Positions 1-10,001 of a stretch of DNA of 64,000 bases are shown piece by piece. Under the pieces are notes generated by a model. The model was not told the origin of the DNA and searched no databases. It was given only the letters and a program-made list of their open reading frames with translations. A program made the translations under genes and the position numbers. The DNA comes from Mesorhizobium sp. CA14 (GTDB taxonomy: Bacteria; Pseudomonadota; Alphaproteobacteria; Rhizobiales; Rhizobiaceae). The DNA lies in assembly GCF_020165195.1 (NCBI RefSeq), contig NZ_JAIUHR010000001.1, forward strand, positions 372,001-436,000, written 5' to 3'. Positions within the stretch are counted from its first letter, which is position 1; each line of letters starts with the position of its first letter.

Positions 1-1787
1 CGGATCAGTTCCTCGATGGTCGAGAACTGGCGGGCAAGCACGGCCGCCGTCGTCTCGCCGATATGGCGGATGCCGAGCGCGAAGATGAAGCGGTCGAGCT
101 CCGGCTCGCGGCGCGCGTCGATGGCGGCGAACAATTTGTCGAGGCCCTCATAATTGCGCTCCTCGACGCTGCGCACGTTCTTACGGGTCTTGCCGGAGGC
201 TTCCTCGCGCAGCCTCGCCTGCTCCTCGCGCCGCTCCGCCAGCGCCTTGGTGACGGCCGGGCGGCGATCCTTCAGCGTGAAGATATCGGCGGCGGTCTTC
301 ACCAGCCCCGAATTGAAGAACAGGTCGATATTCTCCGCGCCGAGGCCTTCGATATCTAGCGCGCCGCGCGACACGAAGTGGCGCAGCCTTTCGACCGCCT
401 GGGCGGCGCAGATCATCTCGCCGGTGCAGCGCCGCCGCGAATCCTCCTTGCCCGTCTTCTCGTTGATCTCGCGCGTCGCCGGCGAGCCGCAGACCGGGCA
501 GGTATGCGGGAATTCATAAGGCACGGCATTGGCCGGTCGCTTGTCGATGACGACGCTGACGATCTGCGGGATGACATCCCCTGCCCGCTGGATCACCACC
601 GTGTCGCCGATGCGCACATCGATGCCGTCGCGGATCGGCTGGCCGTTGCTGTCGAAGCCTTTGATGTAGTCCTCGTTGTGCAGTGTGACGTTCTCGACCA
701 CCACGCCCCCGACCGTGACCGGCGCAAGCCGCGCCACCGGGGCCAGCGTGCCGGTGCGGCCGACCTGGATGTCGATCCTCTCGACCGTCGTCATCGCCTG
801 CTCGGCGGGGAATTTGTGGGCGACCGCCCAGCGCGGCTCGCCGGTCACGAAGCCCCAACGGCGCTGCAACTCGAGCTGGTCGACCTTGTAGACGACGCCG
901 TCTATGTCGTAGCCGAGCGAGGAGCGCTGCTCCTCAATCCGGTGGTAGTGCGCGATGAGTTCGTCGATCGATTTCGCCCGCACCATCAGCGGGCTGACCT
1001 TGAAGCCCCATTCCTTGAACTTCTGCACGGAATCGAACTGCGTTGGCGCGGGGTCCGCTGTCGTGTAGCCCCAGGCGTAGGCAAAGAATTTGAGGTTGCG
1101 GCTGGCGGTGACCGACGGATCCTTCTGGCGCAGCGATCCGGCCGCGGTGTTGCGCGGATTGACGTAATCCTGGCCGCCGACCGCCGCCGAACGCTGCTTC
1201 AGCGCCTCGAATTCGGCATAGGTCATATAGACCTCGCCGCGGATCTCGATGATCTCCGGCCAGCCCGAACCCTGCAGCTTCTTCGGGATATCGGCGATGG
1301 TTTTCAGATTGGCGGTGATATCCTCGCCAACGGCGCCGTCGCCGCGGGTCGCTCCCTGCACGAACACGCCATTCTCGTAGCGCAGCGAAGCCGACAGCCC
1401 GTCGATCTTCGGCTCTGCCGTAAAGGCGATGTCGAGGTCTTTGTCGCGGTCGAAGAAACGCCTTCCGCGCTCGATGAAATCGGCGACGTCCTGGTCGGTA
1501 TAGGCCTTGGCGAGGCTGAGCATCGGCACCGCGTGCCGCACCTTGGCAAAGCCTTCCGCCGGCGGCGCCCCGACCCGGCGCGACGGCGAATCCTCGCGCA
1601 CGAGATCGGGAAAGCGCTCTTCGATGGCCAGGTTGCGTCTTGCCAGCGCGTCATATTCGGCGTCCGAGATCGTCGGCGCGTCCTCGGTGTGATAGCGCCG
1701 GTCGTGCTCGGCGATCTCCGCCGCGAGCCGCTTCAGCTCCTCCGCGGCCTCTCCTTCGCTCAGCGATTCGACTGGTTTTTCCGACAT
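1..1787 (-). CDS. ligA: NAD-dependent DNA ligase LigA (C-terminus beyond the left edge)
   Basis: This enzyme seals single-strand nicks during replication and repair, using NAD+ as the adenylate donor. The 595 visible residues begin [10 protein letters not shown]. The adenylation motif EPKIDG puts the nucleophilic lysine at about residue 127. [17 protein letters not shown]-fold segment follows, then a four-cysteine zinc finger (CPVCG...[10 protein letters not shown]) and the start of the helix-hairpin-helix region (GLGAENI, GIRHIGE). The rest of the HhH and the BRCT domain lie outside the window. It is last in the lpxC-bamD-recN-ligA run, 134 bp after recN. Identity is certain; only the end is missing. 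Confidence 0.97.
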   Translation of the reverse strand, partial: MSEKPVESLSEGEAAEELKRLAAEIAEHDRRYHTEDAPTISDAEYDALARRNLAIEERFPDLVREDSPSRRVGAPPAEGFAKVRHAVPMLSLAKAYTDQDVADFIERGRRFFDRDKDLDIAFTAEPKIDGLSASLRYENGVFVQGATRGDGAVGEDITANLKTIADIPKKLQGSGWPEIIEIRGEVYMTYAEFEALKQRSAAVGGQDYVNPRNTAAGSLRQKDPSVTASRNLKFFAYAWGYTTADPAPTQFDSVQKFKEWGFKVSPLMVRAKSIDELIAHYHRIEEQRSSLGYDIDGVVYKVDQLELQRRWGFVTGEPRWAVAHKFPAEQAMTTVERIDIQVGRTGTLAPVARLAPVTVGGVVVENVTLHNEDYIKGFDSNGQPIRDGIDVRIGDTVVIQRAGDVIPQIVSVVIDKRPANAVPYEFPHTCPVCGSPATREINEKTGKEDSRRRCTGEMICAAQAVERLRHFVSRGALDIEGLGAENIDLFFNSGLVKTAADIFTLKDRRPAVTKALAERREEQARLREEASGKTRKNVRSVEERNYEGLDKLFAAIDARREPELDRFIFALGIRHIGETTAAVLARQFSTIEELI

Positions 1788-1921
1788 GAAACGCGGTCCT
1801 CGAATTATGGCGGGCCACTATAAATCAGGATTCGCAGCGAGGGAGTCGGATTGCGAAGAAATCATTGCTGAACAGCGGGATGCAGCCATCTGCTGACTCA
1901 GCCTGCCGGCGTCCGGAAATC

Positions 1922-3595
1922 TTAAGCTGCGGCAGTGTTCTCGCGCAGCAACCTCTCGGCAGCGGCGCGCGCCTCGTCGGTGATGACGGCGCCGGCCAGC
2001 ATGCGCGCGATTTCTTCCTGGCGCGCGGCGCGGTCCATTTCGGCGATGCCGGTGGCGACGCGATCCTTGCCGCCGGATTTGGAGATCAGGAAATGCGTCG
2101 CGGCGCGTGCCGCAACCTGCGGCGCATGTGTAACCGAAAGCACCTGCACCCGTTTCGACAGCCGTGCCAGCCGCTGGCCAATGGCATCGGCCACCGCGCC
2201 GCCGACGCCGGTATCGATTTCGTCGAAGACCAGAGTCGGCGCCGAGCCGCGATCGGCCAGCGCCACCTTCAGCGCCAGAAGGAAGCGCGAGAGCTCGCCG
2301 CCCGAGGCAACCTTCATCATCGGGCCCGGCCTGGTACCCGGATTGGTCCGCACCCAGAATTCGACCTGGTCGATGCCTTCTTCCATGCGGTTTTCGGCAT
2401 CGCTTTTCATCTCGACGATGAACTCGGCCCGTTCGAGCTTGAGCGCCGGCAACTCCGCCATCACCGCCTTGGTCAGCCCCGCCGCCGCCGCATTGCGCAG
2501 CGACGACAGCTGCGCGGCGGAAATATCGTAGGCTTCGCGTCCGGCGGCGGCCTGCTTTTCCAGCGCATGTAGCCGCTCCTCCCCGGCATCGAGATCGGCA
2601 AGATCGGCCACCATCGTGTCGCGCAGCTGCGCCAGGTCGTCGACCGCGACATTGTGCTTGCGCGAGGCGGCGCGCAGCGCAAACAACCGCTCCTCCGCCT
2701 TCTCCAGCCGCTGCGGATCATATTCGGTGGCGCGAAGCGCAGCGTCCACGCCGGATTGCGCCGCATCGAGCGAGATCATCGCCTCGTCGAGCGATTTCAC
2801 CACGTCGTCCAGCAGGCCGGGCGCTTCGCTGGACTTGCGCTGCAGCCGCCGTAGCAGACTGGCAAGCTGCGGCAGCGGCGAGGACGGCCCCGACAGAACA
2901 TCCTGCGCGTCATGGATCTCGGCGGCGATCTTTTCCACGCGCATCATCGTCGCGCGCAATTCGGCGAGATCGGTCTCTTCCCCAGGCTGGGGATCGAGTT
3001 TTGCAAGCTCGGCGACGGAAGCGCGCAGATAATCGGCCTCGCGCGCCGCCGCCTCGACCCTGGCGCGATGCCGGGAAAGCTCTTGCTCGCAGTTTCGCCA
3101 GTAGCGCCAGGCTTCGCCCGTGCCGCGCACGGCGCCCAGATGGCCGCCGAAACTGTCCAGCAATTCCCGATGCGCGCCGGGATCGACCAGGGCGCGCTCG
3201 TCATGCTGGCCGTGGATCTCGACCAGCGCGCGGCCGACATCGCGCATCAGCGTGACGCTGGAGGGCTGGTCGTTGACGAAGACCCGCGTGCGGCCGTCGG
3301 CCGTCTGCACGCGGCGCAGGATGATGTCGCCATCGTCCTCGATGTCGTTGTCGGCGAGCAGCGCACGCGCCGGGTGGTTGCGCGGCACGTCGAACACCGC
3401 AATGACCTGGCCTTGCGCGGCGCCGTGGCGGACGAGCGATGCATCGCCGCGCGCGCCGAGCGCCAGCGATAACGCGTCGAGCAGGATGGATTTGCCGGCG
3501 CCGGTTTCGCCGGTCAACACCGAAAGTCCAGGCAGGAAGTCGATGTCCAGCTTTTCGATCAGGACGATATCGCGGATCGACAGTCTGGACAGCAT
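1922..3595 (-). CDS. recN: DNA repair protein RecN
   Basis: RecN is an SMC-like ATPase acting in double-strand break repair. The Walker A motif GETGAGKS is at residues 29-36, a long coiled-coil region fills the middle, and the C-terminal half carries the ABC signature (VASGGELSRFLLALK) and Walker B (TLVFDEIDTGVGG). I chose the ATG at 3595, giving 557 residues starting MLSRLSIRDIVLIEKLDIDF. This matches the family start, whereas the open frame continues 16 codons upstream into the bamD terminus. The bamD stop is only 8 bp away, so the two genes are probably co-transcribed. Confidence 0.95.
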   Translation of the reverse strand: MLSRLSIRDIVLIEKLDIDFLPGLSVLTGETGAGKSILLDALSLALGARGDASLVRHGAAQGQVIAVFDVPRNHPARALLADNDIEDDGDIILRRVQTADGRTRVFVNDQPSSVTLMRDVGRALVEIHGQHDERALVDPGAHRELLDSFGGHLGAVRGTGEAWRYWRNCEQELSRHRARVEAAAREADYLRASVAELAKLDPQPGEETDLAELRATMMRVEKIAAEIHDAQDVLSGPSSPLPQLASLLRRLQRKSSEAPGLLDDVVKSLDEAMISLDAAQSGVDAALRATEYDPQRLEKAEERLFALRAASRKHNVAVDDLAQLRDTMVADLADLDAGEERLHALEKQAAAGREAYDISAAQLSSLRNAAAAGLTKAVMAELPALKLERAEFIVEMKSDAENRMEEGIDQVEFWVRTNPGTRPGPMMKVASGGELSRFLLALKVALADRGSAPTLVFDEIDTGVGGAVADAIGQRLARLSKRVQVLSVTHAPQVAARAATHFLISKSGGKDRVATGIAEMDRAARQEEIARMLAGAVITDEARAAAERLLRENTAAA

Positions 3596-3603
3596 CGCAA
3601 GCT

Positions 3604-4473
3604 TCAGGCGCCGGTGATCAGTTTCCCGGCCTTGGAGATCCACGATCCGGCATTTTCGCGCGGCTCAAGCCCGTTGCTCTGCAGGAGCTTGTAGGAATCC
3701 TTGTACCACGGGCTATCCGGATAATTGTGACCAAGCACCGCCGCGGCCGTCTGCGCTTCCGAGGTCAGGCCCATGGCGTAATAGGACTCGGTCAGGCGCG
3801 CGAGCGCCTCCTCGACATGGCGGGTGTTGGAATAGGTTTCGACCACGGTGCGGAAGCGCTTCACGGCGGCGATGTATTCGCGGCGCTCTAGATAATAGCG
3901 TCCGATCTGCATTTCCTTGCCGGCGAGCTGGTCGTTGGCGAAGCGGATCTTGTCCTTGGCGTCGGCGACATATTCGGAGTTCGGCCAGCGTGTCACCAAA
4001 TCCTGCATGGTCTGGATGGTCTGGCGCGCTTCCTTCTGGTCCTGGGTGACATCCTTGATCTGCCGGTAGTAGCTCAAGCCGATGATGTATTGCGCGTAGG
4101 CGGCGTCGTCGGTCGACGGATAAAGCGTCAAATAGCGTTTCGCGGTTCCGATAGCCTCGTCGTAATTGCCGGCGCGATAATCGGCGAAAGCGCCCATCAC
4201 CATCGATTTGCGCGCGAATTCCGAATAGGGATGCTGGCGATCGACGGCGTCGAACTTCTTGCTGGCCTCATCGAGGCGGCCGGCATTCATATTGGCCAGG
4301 CCCTGATTGTAGAGAACGTCGGCTGGTTCGGTCTGGTCGACATAGGTCGCCAGGTTGATGTCTTTCTTGTCCGACGTGCAGGCCGATACAACGAGCGCGG
4401 GAGCAACCACCGACAGCGCCAGCAGAACACCTCGACGCGGCGCCACCGATTGACCAACTCGCGAAAAAAACAT
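3604..4473 (-). CDS. bamD: Outer membrane assembly lipoprotein BamD
   Basis: BamD (ComL) is a component of the BAM complex that folds beta-barrel proteins into the outer membrane. The N-terminus [20 protein letters not shown] is a lipoprotein signal peptide ending in the lipobox LVVSAC, which makes the cysteine the lipidated first residue. TPR-like repeats follow ([39 protein letters not shown]). The chosen ATG gives 289 residues. An in-frame ATG at 4521 has a comparable AAGGGG ribosome site but would add 16 residues before a complete signal peptide. It lies between lpxC and recN on the same strand. Confidence 0.93.
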   Translation of the reverse strand: MFFSRVGQSVAPRRGVLLALSVVAPALVVSACTSDKKDINLATYVDQTEPADVLYNQGLANMNAGRLDEASKKFDAVDRQHPYSEFARKSMVMGAFADYRAGNYDEAIGTAKRYLTLYPSTDDAAYAQYIIGLSYYRQIKDVTQDQKEARQTIQTMQDLVTRWPNSEYVADAKDKIRFANDQLAGKEMQIGRYYLERREYIAAVKRFRTVVETYSNTRHVEEALARLTESYYAMGLTSEAQTAAAVLGHNYPDSPWYKDSYKLLQSNGLEPRENAGSWISKAGKLITGA

Positions 4474-4675
4474 GTTTGGATTCCGCCCCTTCGGCGTCGT
4501 TTCGGTCCGGGCCGAAGCCATAAACCATTATCCCCTTGCCCGGCAACGCTATGTCCGGCCAATCGCACATTTTTGTGGCGGCTTGGCGTTGCGCCCAAGG
4601 TTGTTCAATTTGAGCGAGCCGTGATGCAATCATGCAACACAAGCTCGCGCCACAAAGCCAGAAAATGGTTAAAAA

Positions 4676-5623
4676 TCAGATCACCCAAGGTGCGTAGACC
4701 GGCCGGCTGACGGCGATCATCTCGGCGACGCGGCCGCGCTCGCGGCGCCTCGTCTCGACGATCTCGAAGGCCGTGTGGTCGGAAAGCAGCCGGCGCAACG
4801 CAGACGCGTTCATCCGGTGGCCGCCGCGATAGGAACGGAAACAGCCGATGAAGCGCGCCCCGGCCAGCGCCAGGTCGCCCATCGCATCGAGCGTCTTGTG
4901 GCGGGCGAATTCATTGGGATAGCGCAGCCCGCCGACATTGATGACGCGGTTGTCGTCGCCGATGACCAGCGAGTTTTCCAGCGACGAGCCGAGCGCGTAG
5001 CCGGCGGCCCAAAGCCGTTCGACATCCTTCATGAAGCCGAAGGTCCGCGCCCGCGCGATGTCGCGGCGGAAGATGTCGGGATTGATGTCGCAGGCGAATT
5101 GCTGGCGGCCGATCGCCGGGCTTTCGAAATCGATCTCGACCTCGAATCGCGTGCCGTCATACGGGCGGAATTCCGCCCAGGACGCGCCGGCTTCCACGCG
5201 CACCGGCTTGACGACGCGAATATAGCGACGCTTCACCGCCAGTGTCTCGATGCCGGCCTGGTCGATGGCTTCGACGAAAGCCATGGCGCTGCCGTCGAGT
5301 ATCGGGACTTCCGAACCGTCGATCTCAATGACGAGGTTGTCGATGCCGAGGCCGAACACCGTTGCCATTAGATGCTCGACCGTGCCGATATGCTCGCCGG
5401 CCGGATCGCCAAGCATGGTGCAGAGATCGGTGGCGCCGACTTCCGCGACCAGGGCGCGGAACTCGCGCGGCTGGCCGCCATTCGAAAGATGGAAGACGAT
5501 GCCCGTATCGGCGTCGGCCGGCAGGAAATGAACGGTGACGGTCTTGCCGCTATGGACGCCGATGCCAGCCAGCGTCGCGCGCGATTTCACTGTCGTCTGA
5601 TAGTCGTGCAAGAGTAACCCCAT
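4676..5623 (-). CDS. lpxC: UDP-3-O-acyl-N-acetylglucosamine deacetylase LpxC
   Basis: LpxC is the zinc enzyme for the committed step of lipid A synthesis. Its 315 residues are typical for the family. Candidate zinc ligands are visible as H84 in VEHLMATVFG and as H242 and D246 in RHKTLDAMGDL. The start MGLLLHDYQTTVKSRATLAG aligns with other LpxC proteins. It sits downstream of ftsZ, as in many proteobacteria, but a strong intrinsic terminator between them implies its own promoter inside 5624-5895. Confidence 0.97.
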   Translation of the reverse strand: MGLLLHDYQTTVKSRATLAGIGVHSGKTVTVHFLPADADTGIVFHLSNGGQPREFRALVAEVGATDLCTMLGDPAGEHIGTVEHLMATVFGLGIDNLVIEIDGSEVPILDGSAMAFVEAIDQAGIETLAVKRRYIRVVKPVRVEAGASWAEFRPYDGTRFEVEIDFESPAIGRQQFACDINPDIFRRDIARARTFGFMKDVERLWAAGYALGSSLENSLVIGDDNRVINVGGLRYPNEFARHKTLDAMGDLALAGARFIGCFRSYRGGHRMNASALRRLLSDHTAFEIVETRRRERGRVAEMIAVSRPVYAPWVI

Positions 5624-5807
5624 ACGCCCAAAATGCCTGCGTCCGCTCCATCGGCCTTGGGTATCTTGCAGCCAGGTGATGGTCTGGCGCTCGCATGGAA
5701 TGCGGCAAAATAAGCAAGAGCATGCGGCTCTATGTGATCGGCAGGCAGGGCTACTCCCCGAATCCCGGCAAACCGACTTTAGTCCGTGGCGAAGATAATG
5801 GCCCGCC

Positions 5808-5820
5808 TTGGAGACTCCAA
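5808..5820. promoter_or_regulatory. 13-bp palindrome upstream of lpxC
   Basis: TTGGAGACTCCAA is a perfect dyad around a central A. It contains GACTC, a GANTC site of the type methylated by CcrM in alphaproteobacteria. On the minus strand its left half serves as the possible -35 of a weak promoter that would transcribe lpxC. Operator function is inference. Confidence 0.3.
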
Positions 5821-5895
5821 ATCACGGTTTCTTACCCTGTGTAACCACGGGATTGTGTTAAAAATATCTCATAAGTCGTTGTTTTTCAAAACTTT

Positions 5896-5931
5896 ACAAA
5901 AACAGCAGGCAGACGATTTCTCGCCTGCCTG
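5896..5931 (-). terminator. Intrinsic terminator of the ftsZ operon
   Basis: Read on the minus strand, CAGGCAGGCGA pairs with TCGTCTGCCTG across a GAAA tetraloop (11 pairs, one G-U), followed by CTGTTTTTG. It lies about 92 bp after the ftsZ stop. The plus-strand reading has no T-run, so the terminator is directional. Confidence 0.8.
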
Positions 5932-5971
5932 TTAACAACCGTTATATATCGTTAACGATCAGCATTGCGCT

Positions 5972-6023
5972 GTATCGACGATCGGCGGCTCGCCGTATCG
6001 ACGATCGGCGGCCGCCGTATCGA
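5972..6023. repeat. Short direct repeat abutting the ftsZ stop codon
   Basis: The 17-mer GTATCGACGATCGGCGG occurs at 5972-5988 and exactly again at 5995-6011 (period 23). A third, truncated copy begins at 6017 and runs into the ftsZ stop codon. It may be a local duplication of the gene end. Confidence 0.75.
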
Positions 6024-7685
6024 TCAGTTGGCCTGGCGGCGCAGGAAAGCCGGGATTTCCAGCTGGTCGTCTTCCTGGACCGTGCGGGCCTGCGGTGTCA
6101 GCCGGCCCTGGTCGTCGAGCTGGCCGCGGCGCGGCGCGTAGAGCTGCGGGTCCTGGCTGGCGAGGCGGCGCATCTCGGGCGCGGCCTGGCGCAGCTTCGG
6201 CTCGCGCGGCTGCGCCGGCTGGAGCCGGGCCGGCTCTTCCTCGCGGCGGGTCAGACCGTTGGTCAGCCGCTTGATCAGCCCCATCGGACCGCTGTTCTCG
6301 TGGTCCGCGGGTCGGCTCTTGGCTTCGACCTCGGCCCTCACCACCGGCGGAAAGTCTTCCACGCGCGGCATGCGCTGCGGGGCCGCGGCCACCGGCTGGG
6401 GCATCTCGCGCTGCGGCGCGGGCTGCTGCATGACCTGCTGCGGCACCACCGGCTGCGGCTGCGGCTGGGCCGGCGGGGCCTGGAAGATCTTGCTCTGCGG
6501 CCGGAAGTCGTCGACCGGCGCGGGGCGCGTCTGCGCCATGGCGGCGGCGTTCGCCTCGGCAAGCTGGATCGCTTCCGCGACCGGATCGACCGCGCGCGGC
6601 TCGTAGGCCTGCGGCTGAACCGGAGCGGGGCGGATTTCGGCAACCGGAGCCACCGCCGGACGGGCGGCCGGCTTCTGCGGCGCGCGGATCGAGATTGGCG
6701 CAGCCGCGATTTCGGCCGCCGACTTGTCGATGCCGGTGGCGACGACCGACACGCGGATCACGCCTTCCAGTTCCTCGTCGAAGGTGGCGCCCAGAATGAT
6801 GTTGGCGTCCTGGTCGACCTCCTCGCGGATGCGGGTGGCGGCCTCGTCCACCTCGAACAGGGTCAGGTCGCGGCCGCCGGTAATCGAGATCAGCAGGCCC
6901 TTGGCGCCCTTCATCGAGGTCTCGTCGAGCAGCGGGTTGGCGATGGCGGCTTCAGCGGCGGCCATCGCGCGGCCCTCGCCCGAAGCCTCGCCCGTGCCCA
7001 TCATCGCCTTGCCCATCTCGCGCATCACCGAGCGGACGTCGGCGAAGTCGAGGTTGATCAGGCCTTCCTTGACCATCAGGTCGGTGATGCAGGCCACGCC
7101 CGAGTAGAGCACCTGGTCGGCCATGGCGAAGGCATCGGCGAAGGTGGTCTTGTCATTGGCCAGCCGGAACAGGTTCTGGTTGGGGATGACGATCAGCGTG
7201 TCGACGCACTTCTGCAGTTCCTCGATGCCCATGTCGGCCGTCTTCATGCGTCGCTGGCCCTCGAAATGGAACGGCTTGGTGACGACGCCGACGGTGAGGA
7301 TGCCCTTCTCGCGCGCGGCGCGGGCAACGACGGGAGCAGCGCCCGTGCCGGTGCCGCCGCCCATGCCGGCGGTAACGAAGCACATATGGGTGTTGGAGAG
7401 GTGATCGATGATCTCGTCGATGCACTCTTCCGCCGCCGCGCGGCCGACTTCCGGCTGCGAGCCGGCGCCGAGGCCTTCGGTGACATGCGCGCCGAGCTGG
7501 ATCAGCCGCTCGGCCTTCGACATGGTCAGCGCCTGCGCGTCGGTATTGGCCACCACGAACTCGACGCCGCGCAGGCCGGCTGTGATCATGTTGTTCACGG
7601 CATTGCCGCCGCCGCCGCCGACACCGAACACGGTGATGCGGGGCTTGAGCTCGGTGATGTCCGGCTTCTGCAGATTGATGGTCAT
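6024..7685 (-). CDS. ftsZ: Cell division protein FtsZ
   Basis: FtsZ is the tubulin-like GTPase that forms the Z ring. The tubulin signature GGGTGTG is at residues 109-115, and the N-terminal glycine loop [11 protein letters not shown] is at 20-30. The globular domain ends near residue 320. A long Pro/Gln/Ala-rich linker follows, and then the conserved C-terminal peptide [15 protein letters not shown] that binds FtsA and other partners. At 553 residues it is much longer than the roughly 380-residue E. coli protein, which is usual for Rhizobiales. It lies 67 bp after ftsA. Confidence 0.98.
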   Translation of the reverse strand: MTINLQKPDITELKPRITVFGVGGGGGNAVNNMITAGLRGVEFVVANTDAQALTMSKAERLIQLGAHVTEGLGAGSQPEVGRAAAEECIDEIIDHLSNTHMCFVTAGMGGGTGTGAAPVVARAAREKGILTVGVVTKPFHFEGQRRMKTADMGIEELQKCVDTLIVIPNQNLFRLANDKTTFADAFAMADQVLYSGVACITDLMVKEGLINLDFADVRSVMREMGKAMMGTGEASGEGRAMAAAEAAIANPLLDETSMKGAKGLLISITGGRDLTLFEVDEAATRIREEVDQDANIILGATFDEELEGVIRVSVVATGIDKSAAEIAAAPISIRAPQKPAARPAVAPVAEIRPAPVQPQAYEPRAVDPVAEAIQLAEANAAAMAQTRPAPVDDFRPQSKIFQAPPAQPQPQPVVPQQVMQQPAPQREMPQPVAAAPQRMPRVEDFPPVVRAEVEAKSRPADHENSGPMGLIKRLTNGLTRREEEPARLQPAQPREPKLRQAAPEMRRLASQDPQLYAPRRGQLDDQGRLTPQARTVQEDDQLEIPAFLRRQAN

Positions 7686-7752
7686 TGTCTCCGTCCTTTG
7701 CCTTTCCCGCCGCCTCGCCGCTGCGGCCGCCTATGGGGCTGTCCCCGTCAAA

Positions 7753-9060
7753 TTAAAAACTGTCTCTCAACCACTGACTCATGCGATGCAGTTTTCCGCC
7801 TGTTCCGGTCATCCTGAAACCGGAAAGTCCTTTCGCCGAATGGCTCTCGAAGCTCGCCATCTGCGGATAGATCATCAGTCCGACCGAGGTCGAGAACGCC
7901 GGGCCCTTGGCCGCTTCCGGCAGGCCTGCGACGCCGAGCGGACGGCCGATACGCACATTGCGCCCGAGAATGCGGCGCGCCGCTTCCGGCAGGCCGGCAA
8001 GCTGGCTGGCGCCGCCGGTGAGCACGACGCGCTTGCCGACGGCATTGCCGTAGCCGGACTTGTTCAGCCGGTCGCGCAGAAGCTCCAGCGTCTCGTCGAT
8101 GCGGGCGCGGATGATACGCGTCATCACCGAGCGCGGGATCTGCAGCGGTATATCGCCTTCCTCGCCGATCGGCTGGATCGAGACGAGGTCGCGGTCGTCG
8201 GCGCTGCCGGGCAGCGCCGAGCCATGCATCACCTTGAGCCGCTCCGCGGCGTCAAGCGAGGTCGACAGGCCCTTGGCCATATCGAGCGTCACATGGTTGC
8301 CGCCGATGGCGATGGCGTCGCCATGCACGAACTTGCCTTCCGAGAAGACGGAGATGGTCGTCGTGCCGCCGCCCATGTCGATGCAGGCTGCGCCCATTTC
8401 GAGCTCGTCGTCGACCAACGAGGCAAGCCCGCTGGCATAGGGCGTCGCCACCATGCGTTCGACCGACAGATGCGAGCGGTTGATGCAAAGCTCGAGGTTG
8501 CGCATCGGCGCGGCATCGCCCGTCAGCACATGCATGTCGACGCCAAGCGCATCGCCCACCATGCCGCGCGGATCGCGCATGCCGCGCTCGGCGTCGAGCG
8601 AGAAACCGACCGGCAGCGAATGGACCACCTCGCGCTCGGCCCGCAGCGCCTGCTTGGCGCCGGCGGCGAGCACGCGTTTGATGTCGACTTCCTCGACTTG
8701 ATGACCGCCGAGATTGATCGTCGCCGAGAAGGCTTCGCTCTTCAGCCGGCCGGCCGTCATGTTGACGATGAGGGAATCGACCGTTAGCCCTGCCATGCGC
8801 TCGGCTGCATCGACGGCAAGCCGGATGGCATGCTCGGCGCGGTCGAGATCCACCACCACGCCCGACTTCACGCCTTGCGACTTCTGGTGACCGATGCCGA
8901 TCACCTGGATGCGATGCGACCGCCCGCGCAGAAGCTTGCCGTCTTCGTTCGGCTTGAGCTTCGCCACAACGCAGCAGACCTTGCTGGAGCCGACATCGAG
9001 CACCGTGAGCGTGCCCGACCGGCGCGAAGATGCGTCACCGCCGCCGCCAAGCCAGCTCAT
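7753..9060 (-). CDS. ftsA: Cell division protein FtsA
   Basis: FtsA is the actin-fold ATPase that tethers FtsZ to the membrane. Visible landmarks are the phosphate 1 loop (LTVLDVGSSKVCCVVAK), the phosphate 2 loop (GAACIDMGGGTTTISVF), the adenosine motif (RVVLTGGASQLAGLPE), and a C-terminal amphipathic tail ending KLHRMSQWLRDSF that would be the membrane-targeting helix. The length is 435 residues. The start overlaps the ftsQ stop by 4 bp, which implies translational coupling. Confidence 0.97.
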   Translation of the reverse strand: MSWLGGGGDASSRRSGTLTVLDVGSSKVCCVVAKLKPNEDGKLLRGRSHRIQVIGIGHQKSQGVKSGVVVDLDRAEHAIRLAVDAAERMAGLTVDSLIVNMTAGRLKSEAFSATINLGGHQVEEVDIKRVLAAGAKQALRAEREVVHSLPVGFSLDAERGMRDPRGMVGDALGVDMHVLTGDAAPMRNLELCINRSHLSVERMVATPYASGLASLVDDELEMGAACIDMGGGTTTISVFSEGKFVHGDAIAIGGNHVTLDMAKGLSTSLDAAERLKVMHGSALPGSADDRDLVSIQPIGEEGDIPLQIPRSVMTRIIRARIDETLELLRDRLNKSGYGNAVGKRVVLTGGASQLAGLPEAARRILGRNVRIGRPLGVAGLPEAAKGPAFSTSVGLMIYPQMASFESHSAKGLSGFRMTGTGGKLHRMSQWLRDSF

Positions 9061-10001
9061 ATCTTCGTCTCCGTCTTGCGCTTGGCCAGATTCTTCGGCT
9101 TGTCGCTGAGCGCGGCTTCGCGCTGCGTCGCCGCCTCCGGCGAAAGCTCCACGACCAGCCGGTCGGAGAGCCGCATATCGACGGCGGCGATGTCGCGCGC
9201 CAGCAACCCGTTGTCATGGTCGATCTTGACGAGTTCGGCGATCGCCTGGTCCTCGTTGTCTTCCGGCAGCTTGACCGTGATGCCGTTCTCAAGCCTCAGG
9301 TCCCAGCGCCGCTCGCCGACACGGATGTAACCTTTGACCCGCGCCGCGAGATCGGGATAGCGCTTGATCTTGTCGAGAAAGGCCGGCGCCATCGCCGGCG
9401 CGCCCGCGCCGATGATCAGCGGCAGCAGCGCCTGCTTGCCGCCCGAGAACGGCGCGATCACCTCGCCCGATCGCTCGATGACAGAAACCGAAGTGCCCTG
9501 CTGCCAAAGCGCGAAGGGCTCGCGTTCCTCGACGCGCACTTCCAGCGTATGCGGATAGATCTTGCGCACCGCCGCGCCCTCGACCCAGGGCAGCGTCGCG
9601 ACGCGCTCGCGCGCGGCCTCGGCATCGAAGCCGATCAGCGAGGTCCAGCCGTCGAGGTCGAGCCGGTCCAGCACGTCGATTTCGGAGGTCTGGCGGTTGC
9701 CGACCACCTTGATCTGGTCGACGGCAAAGCCGGTGCGCGCCGTGATACCTTGCACGATGCTGTCGCCATAGCCGCCGAGATAGGCGCCATAGGCGCTGCT
9801 CGATGCGATCAGCGCGGCGGAAAGGATCGCCGCCGAAAAGCGCGGCGCCTCATACTCGCCGCCACACAGGCGCGCCAGCACGCGCATCGGCCGGCGGAGT
9901 TGACGCGGCAACACGAAACGGTCGAATGACAGCGACATGCCGAACAGCGCGAGACCAGCCGCGCCGCCGCCATTACCCTGTCCCCACCTCAACGCAGACA
10001 C
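9057..10001 (-). CDS. ftsQ: Cell division protein FtsQ
   Basis: FtsQ is the bitopic divisome protein linking cytoplasmic and periplasmic division proteins. A cytoplasmic stretch is followed by a membrane segment ([25 protein letters not shown]), then a POTRA domain ([20 protein letters not shown]) and the FtsQ/DivIB domain. I place the start at a GTG (10001), because GGAGGA sits 6 nt upstream of it. The in-frame ATG at 10022 has only a weak ribosome site and would lengthen the overlap with ddl. With the GTG the protein has 314 residues and overlaps the ddl end by 13 bp. Confidence 0.9.
   Translation of the reverse strand: MSALRWGQGNGGGAAGLALFGMSLSFDRFVLPRQLRRPMRVLARLCGGEYEAPRFSAAILSAALIASSSAYGAYLGGYGDSIVQGITARTGFAVDQIKVVGNRQTSEIDVLDRLDLDGWTSLIGFDAEAARERVATLPWVEGAAVRKIYPHTLEVRVEEREPFALWQQGTSVSVIERSGEVIAPFSGGKQALLPLIIGAGAPAMAPAFLDKIKRYPDLAARVKGYIRVGERRWDLRLENGITVKLPEDNEDQAIAELVKIDHDNGLLARDIAAVDMRLSDRLVVELSPEAATQREAALSDKPKNLAKRKTETKI

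Larger units (their letters stand above)
5624..6023. other. Intergenic region between ftsZ and lpxC
   Basis: This 400-bp non-coding stretch is AT-richer than its surroundings. From the ftsZ side it holds a short direct repeat (5972-6023), an intrinsic terminator (5906-5931), an AT-rich segment with two GTTAAC sites, and a perfect 13-bp palindrome at 5808-5820. A weak minus-strand promoter (TTGGAG, 17-bp spacer, TATCTT) overlaps that palindrome and could drive lpxC. No open frame here looks coding. Confidence 0.6.

Noticed and set aside
5931..5957. Possible CtrA sites near two GTTAAC sequences after ftsZ
   Set aside because: The TTAA elements are 16 bp apart, not the 7 bp of the TTAA-N7-TTAA consensus.
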